NCBI RefSeq assembly: GCF_000247815.1
Contig: NC_021684.1
Location: 6,397,814 to 6,461,813, forward strand
Direction: 5' to 3'
Length of the DNA: 64,000 bases
DNA from: Ficedula albicollis
Taxonomy: Eukaryota > Chordata > Aves > Passeriformes > Muscicapidae
Under the pieces are notes generated by a model. The model was given only the letters and a program-made list of their open reading frames with translations. It searched no databases and had not been told where the DNA came from. Each line of letters opens with the position of its first letter. Position 1 is the stretch's first letter. Positions 61,201 through 64,000 of this stretch are shown here, in pieces. The translations under genes were made by a program, and so were the position numbers.

Positions 61201-63848
61201 AGAGGGATTTTTTGGACTGAATGAAATAACACTCCACGGCTCTTGATTCCTACCTCAGGGCAGCAACAGCATCTCTGCTGCCCATCTTTCTCCAGGGAGG
61301 AGATTAAATAGCAGAGATGAATCAAAATGCAGTCAATCAGGCCAGGCAATCTGCCAAAGCAGGAAAAAGGAAGGGAGGGAGCAGAAAAGGTACCTCCACA
61401 GTGAAGTGACCTGTTTAAATGCTGCTGCTGAACACCAAGCTGCTGGATCTCTCCAAGACTTCATGGGACAGGAAGAAAACACAGAAGTGAGAACTTTTCT
61501 CCTACCCTGGAGGTTGGGGACAAGCAGACCACACTTCTTAAGCATCAGCTACACTCGAGGAAAGGGGCAGACTCAGCTGGAGGAGCTGAAGAGACAGTAC
61601 AAGGCTAGTCTAGCCTGGGTCTGGCAACTCAGACTGGCAATGGCCTGAAAAGGAGAATGAGATTCAAATGTGCTCTACTTCAGGATCTAAGGAAAACGCA
61701 CCCCTGAGCCCAAGGGATTGCACAGCTCTAAGGGGCTCTGGTAAGTCCCAGCACACAAGACTCTCTTTGCATAGAGGTACCAAGGTCAGGCCTCCAGACC
61801 CTCCTGGGCCTTGATGGGTATCTGCACACAGGGCATTTCCACTTTCCAGCAGCAGTACCAGAGCTGGAGCCAGCTCCTTCGGCCACAGAAGCACAAGCTG
61901 CTGGGGTTGGAAGCAGAGGAAGCTGCTTCAGTGGCTCTCTGTATTTTAGCCACATTAGGCCAAAGACAGCTGGAATCTGGGAACAATTCGCATTGTGCTA
62001 CCACGTCAGAGTCACACTCTGAACCAGAGCTCTGCTGTGCCACAGTGCTTTGCACAGACACACAGAGAAGGCTTTCCTCTTCTAACAGCATCTGCCTGCA
62101 CTGGCCATCTGGGTAACCTGCAAGCCACAGCAACCACTTGGCAGGAAGAAACCGCCAGCAATGCACGGGCAGGCTGAGTGCAGAAAGCCCTGCAAAGGCT
62201 TTTCAAGAGGGCCTGAAACCCTGACCACCACCTCAGAAATCTTGTGACAACAGGGTGAGAGGCCAGAGAGCACAAGTCAGAGTTCTCAGGAACAGATTGT
62301 TCACATATCACCCACATCCTCAAGTCAGGCAGCAGCAGGTAAACCACAGCAGGAAGGGAGATGGGAAAGCAAAGCAGAGAAGCACCAAAAACTCTGACAG
62401 AATGATAGAAAAACCACACCAAGAATGGAGAAACAAGCTGTGGTCTCTGAAAGACGTAGTTGCACTCACACACAGGCACAGTTTCTTGGACTGTTTATCA
62501 AGTTCAGGAAGGAAGAGGGATCAGTCTGTCAGAAAGATCAGAGATGGTGGGGCCATCATATGATGCTCCCTCTAAGAAACAAAACCCACAGAGTGTGCAT
62601 ACACAGACAGAGAGGAAGCTAAAAGGAAGGTCTTGAAAGCAGCAGAGGAAACCCTAACCCCACCCCAGAAGTCCTACCTTTAATTAACCCCCCCTCCCAA
62701 AAGCTAAAGAAAAGCACAGCCAAACTTGCACTATGTTTTGTACTCCCCTGTCTCCTCCTGCCCTTTCAATACAGCAATTGGACAAATGATTTCTTAGCCT
62801 GGCTGCATCAAGGACAGGAGGCTCTGCTCAGTCCCAAGTCTCTGCTAAGAGTGCTCAGCTGCATTTGGAAAAAACACTTGCTATGCAAGAGCACAAACAT
62901 GCCAAATAATCCTTCCTTGTTCCCAGGAGCTTTGAGTCCAGCTTGGAAAAAAAAAACAGCAGTCAATAAAGCTGTGGACTCAGCTAGAAATGCAAGATTT
63001 GGCCAGCAAAATGACTGTACCCCGGCTGAGGCAAGAGAGTTTGCCTCCTACCCTGTCAGTAAAGTCCTGTGCAAACTCCTCATACAACCCTACTCCATTT
63101 ACAACCACTGCAGAGCACAGGAAGAAAACCCTCATTGAGTGAAGAGGACACTGGGGCATGGCTGAGACTCCCATGCTTGCAAATGCAAGGACACCCAGGC
63201 AGGGGGGCCAGAGTGGGAAGCACATCACAGGAACCACACAGCATCAGATGCTCTCCTGCTCCGGTTTTCAACCGCTCACACATGAAGCCCAGATGGTTTC
63301 CAGAGTGAGGGAGAAGGGTGTGCTGCTTACACAAGCAATGCCATATTTCAGTAAATATCATATGCCATCCAGACATTTTGGACTGGATCCAATTTCCATT
63401 AGGCTTTGCTCAACTGGGGACCTGGCTCCTCCAGCAGACAGCAAACTCCATTTGTGCTAATGCATGTCTAAGGCAGATCTGTCTCAGGCAGACATACATT
63501 TTTACCAGATGATCCTTGTTACACCTGGCATGAAGAGAGGATTTCCAATGTTCAGTCAATCAACCTCTGCTTCCAGCCTCACCTCAGACAGGAGTTAACT
63601 CTTCCTCATCAGCTCAGTGTAGGAATGTGCACACCACAGCAACCTGCAGCTCCCACTTGCCTCTCTGGAGATGCTCCAAGTCTTCTCAGGTTTCTTTGGG
63701 TGCCTCACCTCAATGTCTCATGGGTACCTGCAGTGCTAGGAAATACCTACTCTATTTGTTTGATAACCATCACAAAAGACACAACATAGTTGGCAATGCC
63801 TGGAGATAAGGTGTGAAAGTCTCTTTGTAAAGTCAGACAGAAAAGAAT
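58241..63848. other. Non-coding sequence, no gene seen
   Basis: Frames up to 155 codons (62012-62479 minus) are opposed by plus frames over the same bases and show no known domain. Low-complexity runs are minor (C runs near 58385 and 62690, A run near 62947). No transposon or RNA gene was recognised. Confidence 0.45.
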
Positions 63849-63950
63849 ATCTTTAGTTTTTTCCTTAGGTCCTTTTCAAACTTGTCTCTAACATCTTTAG
63901 TTTTTTCCTTAGGTCCTTTTCAAATGATAATTATTAAACTTGTCTCTAAA
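63849..63950. repeat. Two-copy tandem duplication with 14-bp insertion
   Basis: Copy 1 starts at 63849 and copy 2 at 63893, both with atctttagttttttcc. The copies appear identical except that copy 2 has an extra tgataattattaaa inside. Either copy 1 lost it or copy 2 gained it. Confidence 0.9.
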
Positions 63951-64000
63951 CTACTGGGGAAGAGCAGAAGTATTTCAGCAACCCCCTCTTTAACATGCCA

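Overview
The window looks like ordinary nuclear DNA from a vertebrate, most probably a bird. AT and GC are mixed, CpG is depleted, there are no compact operon-like reading frames, and transposable elements are sparse. One short CR1-type LINE 3' end is recognisable at 21775-21835 (diagnostic of amniotes and dominant in birds), with a few very old MIR-like SINE remnants. No protein-coding gene could be recognised. The open frames on both strands are short, lack family motifs and overlap each other in several frames, as chance ORFs do. The stretch is best read as intergenic DNA or the inside of very long introns.

Layout: 1-7.2 kb is non-coding with four short tandem duplications, one MIR-like remnant and a cluster of GATA and E-box motifs (6.64-6.91 kb). 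At 12.48-14.97 kb lies the largest structure, a near-identical tandem duplication of a 1.26-kb segment. 15-25 kb holds a candidate spliced exon, a CR1 tail and AT-rich stretches that resemble conserved non-coding elements. 25-40 kb is plain non-coding DNA with a composite A-B-A-A-B minisatellite at 32.4-32.7 kb and a candidate small exon at 39.53 kb. At 41.4 and 47.4 kb there are pure poly-C runs of 227 and 40 bases. Each is flanked by a duplicated copy of its neighbouring unique sequence, and the second lies in a GAA-rich tract. 48.7-49.3 kb has an older diverged duplication. 52-58 kb has a further CNE-like stretch, a duplicated candidate splice acceptor and two strong-looking minus-strand exon candidates (57222-57311 and 56017-56131).

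The most striking overall property is the density of local tandem duplications: about fifteen, mostly exactly two copies with units of 34-121 bp, plus the 1.26-kb one. Copies usually differ by 2-4 positions, so most are real and fairly young rather than simple assembly echoes. The two poly-C junctions and the nearly perfect 1.26-kb duplication are the ones that most need read-level confirmation.
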